NCBI RefSeq assembly: GCF_902806685.2 | Contig: NC_048550.1 | Coordinates: 2,771,383-2,835,382 of the forward strand | Direction of reading: 5' to 3' | From: Maniola hyperantus | Taxonomy: Eukaryota > Arthropoda > Insecta > Lepidoptera > Nymphalidae | Length of the DNA stretch: 64,000 nucleotides | Shown here: positions 52,923 through 63,580 of the stretch, in pieces | Position numbering within the stretch: position 1 is the first letter of the stretch | How the letters are laid out: every line of letters begins with the position of its first letter | Notes under the pieces: model-generated | Told to the model about the DNA's origin: nothing | Database searches by the model: none | Seen by the model: only the letters and a program-made list of their open reading frames with translations | Position numbers and translations under genes: made by a program

Positions 52923-55900
52923 TTAGGGTTTGTACAATTCTGTATGTTCCAATGGAGAAGAGAGTGGTATAGGGTTAAAATAGTATTTATCGTAAATATC
53001 ATCCCAAAACAGGGTTCGTTCTTTGAGAAGAGAATTATTCTTTAGTTGCAGAGTTCTGCCTAGTGACATATACGGTGACCAATCTGCACCAACAGGCTGC
53101 CACTTAGGCAACTTAGAATCCTCAGGTATCGGCACTCTGAAAGAAAAAAACCCTGTAAGTGGAAGGGCCTAGATGACTTAGCGCATTTCAACCTTTGCGC
53201 TTGTATGATCAACGGTGACTCAAGTCGGTAACTGGATGGGTGGTTCGGTCCGACTTAGGTGTTCCAAATTATCCCAAATTACTTCGTTGCAGCATGAATG
53301 AAGGACAAGCCAAGAAATCAACAAATAAACACACTTTGGGTAATAAGGATTCGGAAGATTTGGGTGCGACCCTGGGCACGCACCACTAACTTTTCAGAGT
53401 TCATGTGTTTTGAACAATAAACATGTCTAGCTTTAACGGTGTAGGAAAACATCAGGAGGAAACTCGCACCCCTGAGAGTTTTTCATAATGTTCTCAAAAA
53501 GATGTGTCAACTCTGCCAATCCACACTAATGGTTTGCTCAGTAGTAGGAAAGTGATGGGTGGATGATCGTGATAACGTATATTATTTTTTTACTCACCCA
53601 GTAGTCATAAAATTAAGCCATATTTCTCTCATGACTTTTGTATGTGTTCTTAGTTCATCAGAAATATTTGTTTGAGTTTGGTCGAAGAATCCGTCTAAAA
53701 CTGTAAAACTTTGTGCGCAGTGGTCTGCACCACGTACGTTATTTGTATAAGGCACTGGAGGTGTGTCGTCGTCATAAAACGCGTACTCGTACAAATATAT
53801 TTGGTTATTTCCAGCCTCTAATTGGAGTTTGACCGATCTAAGCATTCCATACGCAATCATAACATCAGTGTAGTAATCTATGTATGCCAACACAGATTCC
53901 TCACTTTTTGTTAGCTTTTCTCCAAAATAAAATCGTTTTACCTTTTCTGCCACTTGTTCCTTTTCAGTTTCGCTTTCAAATTTTAAATCAGCCGGCAGGA
54001 AATCAGAAAAGTTTTCATTCATTGAATTTTTCCAGGCATCAAAAAGTGGCACGCGGAACAATCCTTCCATGTTGGCAAACCCATACAGCATGGGTAGCTT
54101 TTTAAAATTTCCACTTTTGAGTATATTTACTGGGCTATCTTCTAGAAACATTTCTTCCCCCAAATAACGCTCCACGCAAGGTTTCATATATAAATTAAAA
54201 TCCTTACTATTCATTGTATTCACTAAATTTAATTGCTCATATGAAATGGTCTGGTAAAATTTTTCTAAAGCATTAAGGTCCTCAAAATGGTCAGATGTTA
54301 TTAAAGACGCGTATTCTTTAGCATTTTTAATTGGATCTGCTTGAATACTAATCACCCCCACATTGGCACCGCTTTCTGGAATTACTCTTTTAAATAAATT
54401 ATCGGTAAGTTTTGAGATCATCAGGAGATCTACCGATGCCGATCCTGCACTGTACCCTGCAATTGTAACTTCGTCGGGATTTCCGCCGAATTTCGCTATA
54501 TTACTTTTTACCCATCGCAGAAGTGCTACTTGGTCTTTCATTCCTGCGTTGCCAGGTACATTTTCGGTGCCTAAACAAAGAAATCCATGTGCACCGAGTC
54601 TATAATTAAAAGTGACTGCAATGACTTTTTTACTTTTAACCAAATTTTTGGGTGTTGATATGTTTCCCCAACCCTGGAGAAAGCCTCCACCATGTACGTA
54701 CACAACAACTGGTAAGTTTTTCTCTTTCGTTTCGGGAACATAAACACTTGCAGTTAGACAATCTTCTGGCATCGTTCCTTTGGCCTGACGCATAATATAA
54801 ATTTGATCGGTCTGTGGACACATTATTAATCTGTCTACAGCTTCAAACACCTCAGACCATACCGGAGGTGGCAAAGGACCCTAGAAGATTAGATAGGCAT
54901 TAAAATTATTATTATCCACACACGATTAAGTTGTCTTATACATAATAATATCATAGTATTATGATAATAGTTATACTATGTTATGCAAGGCTGCAAAGTT
55001 GTTATTTTATCGCGAGAGTTCGTATTGAATTCCGAGCCAGCGAAGGATTCTAAGGTTCAAAAATAGAATCCTGAGCGTAGCGAGGAATTCAAAGCCTCAA
55101 GCGCAAATAAATTTGCCTCGCAGCCGTGCGAAACACAACTTTTCATCTCACTACAGCGAGGAAAACGCTAGATACTTGGTACAAGAGGGGCCAGTACCGT
55201 GAAAGTTTCAATAAGAAGACGTTTTAGAGCACAAAGGAGTGTTTGTGTGTGTGTGTGTGTGAGGCAAGTGGAGTGAGGCAGTGAAGGAGGTTCTAATTCA
55301 AGAAGATTCTATATATTATGAATAAAGATTTTTTTTTCGAGTGCGTTCAGAATTTAAAAAATTCTTAGAAAAAAAAATAACATTTTCATAATTCAACGAA
55401 CTTCATTTTATTGTTTACTAATAAAGCTGAAACGGAGTAAGTAGGTATTATGTTTAATTTAATTTAATAAAAATGAAAGTTCCTACGGGTCACTTAACAT
55501 ACCTGTGTTGATTTAAAAAAATGCAAATCGGTTCAGAAACCTGGAAAGAATCGATGTGTACATGTGAGGTACATACATAAAAAAAAACGGGCTGAATTGA
55601 GAACCACCGGAACTTTTAAAAGAAGTTTGACATGAAATTTGACACAAAAACTTAAAATGGGGCGTGAGAAGTCATTTTCAGGGTTCCGTACCTCAAAAGG
55701 AAAAATAGCCCTTATACTTCGTTATATGATCACTTCGTTGTGTATGTAATAGCAGTACCAAGTGAGATATTATGAAAGGGTTCTTATCCTGTACAGTGTA
55801 CATTCTAAAACAGATTTTTATCTATGTTTGTGTATAATAAGTTTTTGATTTATCGTGCAAAATGTCGAAAAAAATACCGGAGTGCGCGGTCTGACTCGCA

Positions 55901-56129
55901 CTTAGCCGGTTTTTACACATTACATCTCAAAAATATTTACCTTGAATCTATCCGCTCCCGTGGGTGCCTTTGCATAGGGAATATCATAAAAGGCATAAAT
56001 GCCATATTTCGTTTCTCTATATCCTCGCACCGGGCCTTGGAGTAGCTCCACCAAGCGTGACTGTGGTTGTCCACACGATGCTGCGCCCCAACATAACACC
56101 ACGAAGATGACGACTGCGACTCTACGCAT
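52923..56129 (-). CDS. Secreted carboxyl/cholinesterase, copy B (3 exons, 561 aa)
   Basis: Paralogue of 34343-37966 with the same gene structure: exons 56129-55941, 54880-53598 and 53136-52923, with GT/AG borders and phases 0 and 2. The ATG at 56129 starts a signal peptide (MRRVAVVIFVVLCWGAASC). HGGGF, Ser207 in GYSAG, Glu335 and His450 are all kept, and there is no frameshift or internal stop. It should be an active secreted esterase. I count 19 amino-acid differences from copy A: 2 in exon 1, 14 in exon 2 and 3 in exon 3. Twelve of the exon-2 changes lie in residues 286-463. Intron 1 is 1,060 bp (A: 1,230) and intron 2 is 461 bp (A: 708). The C-terminus also reads EHTELYKP. Unit B retains a TATA run; its initiator differs by one base. 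Confidence 0.93.
53340..53575 (+). mobile_element. Degraded SINE in esterase B intron 2
   Basis: Copy of 35021-35245: 'gtgcgaccctgggcacgcac', 'ggaaaacatcaggaggaaac', 'gtgatgggtggatgatcgtg'. Antisense to the gene. Confidence 0.7.
55679..55915 (-). mobile_element. GGTTCCG-family repeat in esterase B intron 1, internally deleted
   Basis: Keeps 'agggttccgtacctcaaaag' and 'ctgactcgcacttagccgg' but lacks the CAGA and central blocks present in unit A (37347-37752). Confidence 0.75.
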
Positions 56130-56185
56130 TTGTAGTTTGTACAATGAACACTGTAAGAATGACTTCAAATCTGTGCTGCTTCAAA

Positions 56186-56195
56186 TATATATATA
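56186..56195 (-). promoter_or_regulatory. Putative TATA run of esterase B
   Basis: An AT-alternating TATATATATA run about 57 bases upstream of the ATG, at the same distance as in copy A. Core-promoter assignment is inference. Confidence 0.35.
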
Positions 56196-56304
56196 AATTA
56201 TAAAGATAATAATCATGATACTTGTCAATTTACTATCTATCTAATCTATAATCTATAGTATAGGTACATATTTATACGAACGAAATAAAAGTGGTGATAA
56301 TAAA

Positions 56305-56490
56305 AAGAATACCCGGCTGAGTTTGTTGTGGGCTCTTCTCAGACCTGGGCGCGTTTGGAACCCTCGTAGCTTAAGTTTTAAGTTTGCGTAATAATTATCA
56401 CCACTATATCTTACAAATCCAACATCTGACCATCAAAAAGAGTAATTTATTACCTATTTTGAATAAATCATTTGACTTTGACTTTGAACT
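56305..56490 (+). mobile_element. LINE 3' end with TGACTT tail, unit B copy
   Basis: As at 38140-38335 but with fewer TGACTT repeats. Upstream of and antisense to esterase B. Confidence 0.75.
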
Positions 56491-57066
56491 AGTTACTAGT
56501 GGTTCGCCTCGAACTAAGACCTCGCGGTATCCCATAATTCCCGATGATTCACCATAATGTTGACAGAGTTATATTAGAACTAGCTGATGGCCGCGACTTC
56601 GTACGCGTGGATTTAGGTTTTTTTAAATCCCAAAGTCTGTGAAAGTCCCATCAAAATAGGTTCAGCAGTTCCCAAGATTAGCCCGTTCAAACAGACAGAC
56701 CGACAAACATTTTGAAAACGTGTGATTCAGTTATGATACAGTTCAAATAACCATATCAGCCTAATATGAGGTAGTTATTTCGATATTACAGACAGACACT
56801 TATAAGTATAGATACACCAGACAAAAATAACACCTGTACAAAAGAACACCTGTGAATTACTTATCTCGTAGGTACTTATAAACCACATGATTCTTGATCA
56901 TGATGAAGATAAACGTCGCTTTTTCCACAAATTAATTATTATCCTCATTTTTAAGTAAATGATTATTTAATTTTATAAAATAAAGATTTTGATTTAGAGA
57001 TTAAAATATTATTTAGAGATTAAAAGATTACTTAGAAAATTATTGTAGGTACCTACTTATAACGTT

Positions 57067-57067
<1 letters not shown>

Positions 57068-57099
<32 letters not shown>

Positions 57100-57250
57100 A
57101 GGTATCTGTATCATATGAAAGGTCTTCACTTGTGCATTCTAAAACAAATTGTTATTTATTTTTATGTATCATAGTTTTTGAATTATCCTGCAAAATGTAG
57201 TACGGAACCCTCATTGCGCGAGCCTGACTCGCATTTGGCTGGTTTTTTAT
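57068..57250 (-). mobile_element. GGTTCCG-family fragment with (TCTG)n run, unit B only
   Basis: A (GTCT)7 run, 'tatcatatgaaaggtcttca', 'cattctaaaacaaattgtta' and 'gcgcgagcctgactcgcatt' give one half of the family. Unit A lacks it ('cttataacattaatcaccgc' at 42376). Confidence 0.7.
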
Positions 57251-57350
57251 GTATATTTTACAAAACGTAGGTACGATAGTTTTGTATCTAATCTTTTAAT
57301 TAATTACTATTAGCTAGGCGATTGCTTATAATGCACATCTTATATTTACA

Positions 57351-58639
57351 CTAGCTTATGCTCGCGACTTCGTACGCGTAGACTACACAAATTTTAAACC
57401 CCTATGGGGGTTGAATTTTCAAAAATCCTTTCTTAGCGGATGCCTACGTCATAATAGCTATCTGCATGCCAAATTTCAGACCGATTCGTCCAGTAGTTTG
57501 AGCTGTGCGTTGATAGACTGATCTATCAGTCAGTCAGTCAGTCACCTTTTCCTTTTATAATATACTAGCTTATTCTCGCGACTTCGTGCGCGTAGACTAC
57601 ACAAATTTTAAACCCCTATGGGGGTTGAATTTTCAAAAATCCTTTCTTAGCGGATGCCTACGTCATAATAGCTATCTGCATGCCAAATTTCAGACCGATT
57701 TGTCCAGTAGTTTGAGCTGTGCGTTGATAGACTGATCTATCAGTCAGTCAGTCAGTCACCTTTTCCTTTTATAATATACTAGCTTATTCTCGCGACTTCG
57801 TGCGCGTAGACTACACAAATTTTAAACCCCTATGGGGGTTGAATTTTCGAAAATCCTTTCTTAGCGGATGCCTACGTCATAATAGCTATCTGCATGCCAA
57901 ATTTCAGACCGATTCGTCCAGTAGTTTGAGCTGTGCGTTGATAGACTGATCTATCAGTCAGTCAGTCAGTCACCTTTTCCTTTTATAATATACTAGCTTA
58001 TTCTCGCGACTTCGTGCGCGTAGACTACACAAATTTTAAACCCCTATGGGGGTTGAATTTTCGAAAATCCTTTCTTAGCGGATGCCTACGTCATAATAGC
58101 TATCTGCATGCCAAATTTCAGACCGATTCGTCCAGTAGTTTGAGCTGTGCGTTGATAGACTGATCTATCAGTCAGTCAGTCAGTCACCTTTTCCTTTTAT
58201 GATATACTAGCTTATTCTCGCGACTTCGTACGCGTAGACTACACAAATTTTAAATCCCTATGGGGGTTGAATTTTCGAAAATCCTTTCTTAGCGGATGCA
58301 TACGTCATAATAGCTATCTGCATGCCAAATTTCAGACCGATTCGTCCAGTAGTTTGAGCTGTGCATTGATAGACTGATCTATCAGTCAGTCAGTCACCTT
58401 TTCCTTTTATAATATACAAGCTTATTCTCGCGACTTCGTACGCATAGACTACACAAATTTTATACCCCTATGGGGGTTGAATTTTTGAAAATCCTTTCTT
58501 AGCGGATGTCTACGTCATAATAGCTATCTGCATGCCAAATTTCAGCCCGATACGTCCAGTAGTTTGAGCTGTGCGTTGATAGATCAGTCAGTCAGTCAGT
58601 CAGCCAGTCACCTTTTCCTTTTATATATATTAATTTAGA
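57351..58639 (-). mobile_element. Six-copy head-to-tail array of a 214-bp Helitron-like element (type 3)
   Basis: CTAG-type ends occur at 57351, 57565, 57779, 57993, 58207 and 58417 (the last reads 'caag'), giving spacings of 214, 214, 214, 214 and 210. Each unit has 'cgcgacttcgt.cgcgtaga', 'cccctatgggggttgaattt', 'cttagcggatgcctacgtca', 'agtagtttgagctgtgcg' and a CAGT run. Copies 1-5 carry 'gatagactgatctatcag'; copy 6 has the simpler 'gatagatcagtcag'. The array ends at 'aatttaga|t' (58639). Confidence 0.92.
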
Positions 58640-59003
58640 TTGGCTAAATAGCCACCTTTGCATTGTTAAAACTTACCCTTTGCATTATTTAGATACATTT
58701 ATACTGGCATATACTAATAGGGTATTTTACCCTTTTTTGAAAAGTGTTTTAATTTGATCCTAAAGTGATAATAAGTCACCAAAAAATTTACAAAAATTTT
58801 ATTCGATCGATAAGTTTAGTGCAGTAAAAACGCATTTAAATTTTGTATTTCTAATTTCACTTCGAAAACGTTGCCCGCCATCTTGTAAAGTTCATGAGCC
58901 GTGATGACGTCACTTTGTCTAAAAGGAATTTTCTTAGTGAAAGAGTACATGAAGAAGTACATATTTATTGCAATTTAAAATTATTGTTTTGCCTTTTCAT
59001 TCG

Positions 59004-59147
59004 CGTGCAGTGTCTGCATGTGGGAATACCAGTGTAAAAACACCGAATAAGTTGTGGATTCAAGTGCCAACAGATAAAAGTAGGAGAAAAACTTGGTTTA
59101 AAATTGCGAGAATACTCAGTACGAGAATAGTAGATAATCTATGCTAA
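59004..59147 (+). pseudogene. THAP zinc-finger domain fragment, unit B
   Basis: Homologue of 43472-43618: R-AVSACGNTSVKTPNKLWIQ then VPTDKSRRKTWFKIARIL. The first zinc-binding Cys codon (TGT in unit A) is CGT (Arg) here, and three bases are missing near the end. The finger is therefore damaged as well as truncated. Confidence 0.5.
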
Positions 59148-59332
59148 TCTGTGTTAATTTAAAACCAAACAGTTTTGTCAATTTAATAATTTAAAACGAA
59201 CAGTCAATTTGCGCCTTTTAATATGAAGACAAAAAAAATCTAACTTTTTAAACTTTTGCTCCGAATAACGCTTGCGGCGCCGCAGCTCAGCACAGAATCC
59301 GATACGGATAACCGCTACACAATCAGTACCCT

Positions 59333-59562
59333 TATTATAGGTGCGAAAGTGTTTTTGGTTGTTTGTTTGTTGGTTTCTTGATTTGTTGGTTTTTCCTTAA
59401 ATCACGCAGCAACGGTGCAACGGATTGACGTGATTTTTTGCACGGGTTTAGATAAAGACCTGGAGAGTGACATAGGGTACTTTTTATTCCGGAAAATCAC
59501 AGAGTTCCCACGGGATTTGTAAAAACCTAATTCCACGCGGACGAAGTCGCGGGCGTAAGCTA
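59333..59562 (+). mobile_element. Helitron-like element (type 2), unit B
   Basis: 'cttattataggtgcgaaagt', 'cggtgcaacggattgacgtg', 'tccggaaaatcacagagttc', 'gcggacgaagtcgcggg' and 'cgtaagctag|t'. Complete, unlike its truncated unit-A homologue. Confidence 0.75.
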
Positions 59563-59564
59563 GT

Positions 59565-60100
59565 TCATAATATAAGGAACACAATATTTTATAGCACCAT
59601 AATTCTTGTAGGTAACAAAACTTGCTAAGAAACCAATAAATAGAAATCGTACAAACAAACTAACGGAGTCCACACTAATTTGTTTAAAAGTTAAAACTGG
59701 GAATGTATCGCGTCAGCTCTAGAGTCGGGGTCACCTTTAACGGAATGCATCGAAATTTCGAATAGTCTGCGTTAACTCCAGTGAAACTAACCGACAAACC
59801 CGTGAAACCAGCCACTGACTTTGTGCGACAGTAAAGGCTTGGGAAAACAAAGTGCAATAAATACAACGCGCAATAAGGTATGTGCGATTTGTGATAAGCC
59901 TATGATACAGTTCATAATATAAGGAACACCAATATCATTAAGTAATAATTCTTGTAGGTACTAAAATAGCAATCGTACTAATAAACTAAATCCATACTAA
60001 TTTGTTTGAAAGTTAAAAACTGCGAATTTATGGCGTCAGCTCTAGAATCGAGGTCACCTTTAACGGAATGCATTGAAACTGCCGAATAGTTACAGCTAAA
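59565..60100. repeat. Local tandem duplication in unit B
   Basis: 'ttcataatataaggaacac', 'taattcttgtaggta', 'ctaatttgtttaaaagttaa'-type sequence and 'cagctctagagtcggggtca' followed by 'cctttaacggaatgcat' occur twice, offset by about 340 bases. Unit A has one copy (43960-44110). Minus-strand open frames across it are not conserved. Confidence 0.7.
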
Positions 60101-60358
60101 CTTAATCGACAACACCGTAAAACCAACCACATAATTATTATGACACTATTAATAGGTACCGAATACGGGAGGAATCGTTGCATTTTCCACCCTTTCTTTT
60201 CTACCATTGCATCGCAGGCCACCGACAGCATTTTCACCATTTCTACCTGGTATACTTCGACCACTCGTTGTACCAGATCTTTTTTCCACACACATGCAAA
60301 TTGTGGACTCTAACTCCCGGCGTTGTTCCCACAAGATTTTCCCATGGGTTTATTCTTT

Positions 60359-60955
60359 AAAAAACCGGCCAAGTGCGAGTCAGGCTCGCTCAACGAGGGT
60401 TCCGTACTACAGTCGTATTTTTTTGACATTTTGCACGATAATTCAAAAACTATGATGCATAAAAATAAATAAATCTGTTTCAGAATGTACAGGTGAAGCC
60501 CTTTCATATGATACTTGATATGGTTATCTTACTTCGAAAATTTAAAACACTAATTTTTGATTCATGATCACAATTTAATTTTTTTGTGTGATGTAACCAC
60601 AAATTCACGGTTTTTTCCCCTAATGTCTGCTATAAGACCTACCTACCTGCCAAATTTCATGATTCTAGGTCAACGGGAAGTACCCTGTAGGTTTCTTGAC
60701 AGACCGACAGACAGACAGACAACAAAGTGATCCTATAAGGGTTCCGTTTTTCCTTTTTTTTTCTAAAAGAATATTAGCCATGTTAAATGACTAATATTCC
60801 CCTTTCCTCTCCAACTAGCGTCAGGCTTGTGCTAGGAGTAGGTACGACAATAGTGCAACGGGCGGGGTTTGAACCGTCGACCTTTCGGTTTCAGTCCACT
60901 CCTATACCGGTTGAGCTATTGAGGCTCTAAAGGTTGAGGTACGGAACCCTAAAAG
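60359..60955 (+). mobile_element. GGTTCCG-family repeat interrupted by a SINE, unit B
   Basis: Equivalent to 44980-45560. The SINE is at 60750-60929 (minus). B keeps 'gaggctctaaaggttgaggt' at the SINE head, a longer head than in unit A. Confidence 0.75.
60750..60929 (-). mobile_element. tRNA-derived SINE, unit B
   Basis: Minus-strand head 'agagcctcaatagctcaacc', B box 'ggttcaaaccccgcccg', T-rich tail at the left. Shared insertion with 45378-45546. Confidence 0.8.
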
Positions 60956-61043
60956 TTATAAATCTTTTCAAGATTTGCCTATCACTTTAATTACGGAGCT
61001 GTATCGATTACGAGTAATGTGAACTCGACATACCAAAAGTTCC

Positions 61044-61198
61044 CTGACATGTCGAGATGGCAATCGAGGTGTGAGACGGGGGACGAATCGCGCAACCGCA
61101 CATCACCCGCGCTATCCCGCACCAGGTTAGCGCGGGGGTTGTGCGGGTGTGCGAGGCGTCCACACCACGATTGTCATCTCGACCTGTCGCGAATCTAA
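61044..61198. mobile_element. GC-rich inverted-repeat element, unit B
   Basis: Nearly identical to 45650-45806, with the same inverted ends and the GC-rich core 'ggttagcgcgggggttgtgc'. Confidence 0.7.
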
Positions 61199-61523
61199 GT
61201 AAAATGATTCATTCATTAAGCACTAAAAGCAATCAAGTATGCATTAAAATCGATAGAATGAAATAAATCAAAGTTCGGGCACACGAGTCAAGAGCGATGG
61301 ATATTATTTTATACCTAATACTAAAGTTTTCGAGTTACTTTAATATTTCAACGACCTGATTTCGATAGGTAGTCTAGTCTAGACGGTACATCTTTTAAGA
61401 CCTTTTTTTAATTGGGCATCTTACATGGTCGTTACATAATATGGGGCTCATAAGAAAGCTCAGAGTCACTCAGCGAGTTAATACTCACCATGTTTGGAAT
61501 TTCTCTACGTAATTAAATCAGAA

Positions 61524-61815
61524 ATGAGGAGATCCATATTATGAGATATCCGAGCTCAATTGATTGCGAAGCTGAAGTGGCAATGGGCAGGGCACATAGT
61601 TCGAAAATCCGATGGAGTTAGGATTTCGAGGTGCTAGAATGGCACGCCAGAAAGCACAGCGTTGGAAACCTCCAATAGGTGGACAGACGACATCAGACGA
61701 GTCACAGGGAGCCGCTGAATTCAGGCGGCACAAAACCCTGTCATTTAGAAATCCATACAAGAGACCTATATGTCAAGCAGTAGACGTCTATAGTTGACGA
61801 TGATGACGATTTTTA
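61524..61815 (+). mobile_element. RTE LINE fragment in plus orientation, unit B
   Basis: Copy of 46130-46420; the translated fragments of the two units are identical over more than 60 codons by eye. Confidence 0.75.
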
Positions 61816-62084
61816 TCGCAAAACGTTTAGTTGAGTATTTGCTCCTTTTTAAAGGCGACAAACTAACTCCTGTACAAAAAAGTTCGCTGCAAATACAAGT
61901 TCGCTGCGTTACAAGAACTCTCTCCTTGTTGTTGTTGACAGGGATTTTGAAATTAACGAAATCTAATGCCAGATTCCCACGGTTCTAGATTTAATTTTAA
62001 TTTAATTTATTAAATTTCGGTACACCAACAGCAAGTTCACAATGCGCTTATTAAATAAATGGTACAGTCTGTTTCTGTGTGACA

Positions 62085-62425
62085 TGACATTCATCATCAT
62101 CATCATCATCAACGGCTTTGGTATACGGAAAAACTCAAGCTTCGAGTTTATGATTATACCTGAATAAAAATAAAAAATAAACCAATAGATGTCCACTGCT
62201 GGACATAGGTCTCTTGTAGGGAGTTCCACATGCCACGGTCTTGCGCCACCTGGATCCAGTGGCTCCCTGCGACTCGTCTGATGTCGTCCGTCCACCTAGT
62301 GGGGGTCTTCCAACGCTGCGTCTTCCGGTGCGAGGTCGCCATTCCAGCACCTTGGGACCCCAACGTCTATCGGTTGTACGAACTATGTGCCCTGCCCATT
62401 GCCACTTTAGCTTCGCAACCCATGC
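62085..62425 (-). mobile_element. RTE-clade LINE 3' end at the right edge of unit B
   Basis: (ATC)n tail at 62091-62110, then about 65 bp found only in this copy ('ggctttggtatacggaaaaa'), then the antisense coding tail. Similarity to the other two copies stops at about 62421 ('cttcgcaacccatgcc'), which sets the right limit of the duplication. Confidence 0.82.
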
Positions 62426-62429
62426 CATT

Positions 62430-62665
62430 AAGTAGCATTAAAGGCCAGGATTCTGCGGATTTTTACGCACGGCCGACAGTCACGGACAGTCACACAACGC
62501 GCAAAAGGCTCAAACGACGACGACAACGTGTCTGCGCTACCACGGGCGATAGGTACTCTTCGCATGATGCGTCGGTGCGGCCTGGTCCGCGTCCGTCCGC
62601 AATATCACCCACCGTGGGAAGCCGGTATAATATTCCAGCAGGATCTCGAATCTCGATGTAAACCT
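62430..62665. other. CpG-rich unique stretch
   Basis: About 230 bp with many CG dinucleotides ('aacgcgcaaaaggctc', 'aacgacgacgacaacg', 'gtccgcgtccgtccgc'), unlike the surroundings. A long plus frame runs through it from the RTE copy, but its composition does not look protein-like. It could be an old exon, a promoter piece or an element fragment. Confidence 0.35.
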
Positions 62666-62847
62666 AGCTTAGAGCTGGGCGTCGGTATTCCAGTCACGTA
62701 TTAATAGAGCCAGTCGTGACCTTGCTGAGGGAAACATACCATTTCGAAGTGTCGTTAGTACATCTGTATTTTGTACCAAAGATTAGAACTAGGATAGGGA
62801 AGATTATACAGTCCATTTTGTTCACAAGAAGATGCGGATTATGCTTA

Positions 62848-63420
62848 TACTAGCTTCTGCCTGCGGCTTCGCCCGCGTGGCCTACAGGAAACAAACGGAT
62901 TTTTTTTCAGAAACAAACATTATAACATCAGGACGCGCACCATGCACCAGCACCGGAAAACACATAATATAACCTTCCAAATCCCATTTCATCCCTTTTG
63001 GGGGGTTCTCATAGTCGTTTCTTAGCTGACACCTAACCTCAAGAAAAAACCTACTTTCCAAATTTCAAGTTAATAATATCAATAATTAAAACTGTCCCAT
63101 ACAAACTTTCATCCCCTATTTTACCACCCTTATGGGCGAATTTTCCAAAAATCCCTGGAACAAGTGTTTCTTCATTTGTGACCGAAAATCCAAATACCAA
63201 CTTTCATGCAAATAACTTGAAAAATGACGGACTTTCATACAAACTTCCATCCCCCATTTAACCCACTTAGGGGTGGAATTTCGAAAAATCCTTTCTTAGT
63301 GGATACCTACTCTTTACAAAGAATACTCTCCAAATTTCATGTCTTTAGGACCAGCGGTTTAGGCTGTGCGTTGATATATACGTCAGTCAGTCAGTCAGTC
63401 AGTCAGGACTTTGAATTTTA
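62848..63420 (-). mobile_element. Long Helitron-like element (type 3 relative)
   Basis: Starts 'actagcttctgcctgcggct' and 'tcgcccgcgtggcctac' (CTAG plus hairpin). It contains two 'cccctattttaccaccctta'-type blocks, 'cttagtggatacctac', 'ggctgtgcgttgatatat' and a CAGT run. About 570 bp, so longer than the usual 214-bp type 3. Confidence 0.65.
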
Positions 63421-63444
63421 TATATATATATATTATATAGGTGT

Positions 63445-63580
63445 GAGATGATGCCCACGACTTTGTCCGCGTGGATTAAGGTTTTTAGAAATTCCGTGGG
63501 AACTTTTTGATTTTTTTGGGATAAAAAGTTACTTAAATATCGACGACGAAGGACGAAATTGCGGCCATCATCTAGTATAT
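63445..63580 (-). mobile_element. Helitron-like 3' fragments (type 1)
   Basis: 'gatgatgcccacgactttgt' and 'ccgcgtggattaagg' continue to 'ttgggataaaaagtta'. A separate inverted end ('acgaaattgcggccatcatc', 'tagta') closes the block. Confidence 0.6.

Larger units (their letters stand above)
46696..62090. repeat. Segmental duplication, unit B (~15.4 kb)
   Basis: Second copy of the unit at 29405. Main differences from A: loss of 29860-30090 and 38465-41920, gain of Helitron-like elements at 47112 and 48245, a different block at 48671-49275, an extra 880 bp at 50399, a six-copy Helitron-like array at 57351, and a local duplication at 59560-60100. Confidence 0.93.

Noticed and set aside
57351..58639. 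Regular 214-bp array resembling a CRISPR-like or satellite array
   Set aside because: There are no spacers; each unit is a complete TC...CTAG Helitron-like element, and the organism is an animal.
59684..60291. Two minus-strand frames sharing an 'IPLKVT...LELT' segment
   Set aside because: The shared peptide comes from the local tandem duplication; frames are not conserved in unit A and lack gene signals.
62230..62661. 143-codon plus-strand frame
   Set aside because: It is antisense to the RTE remnant in its first half and low-complexity Arg/Ser-rich in the CpG-rich block; likely a chance frame.
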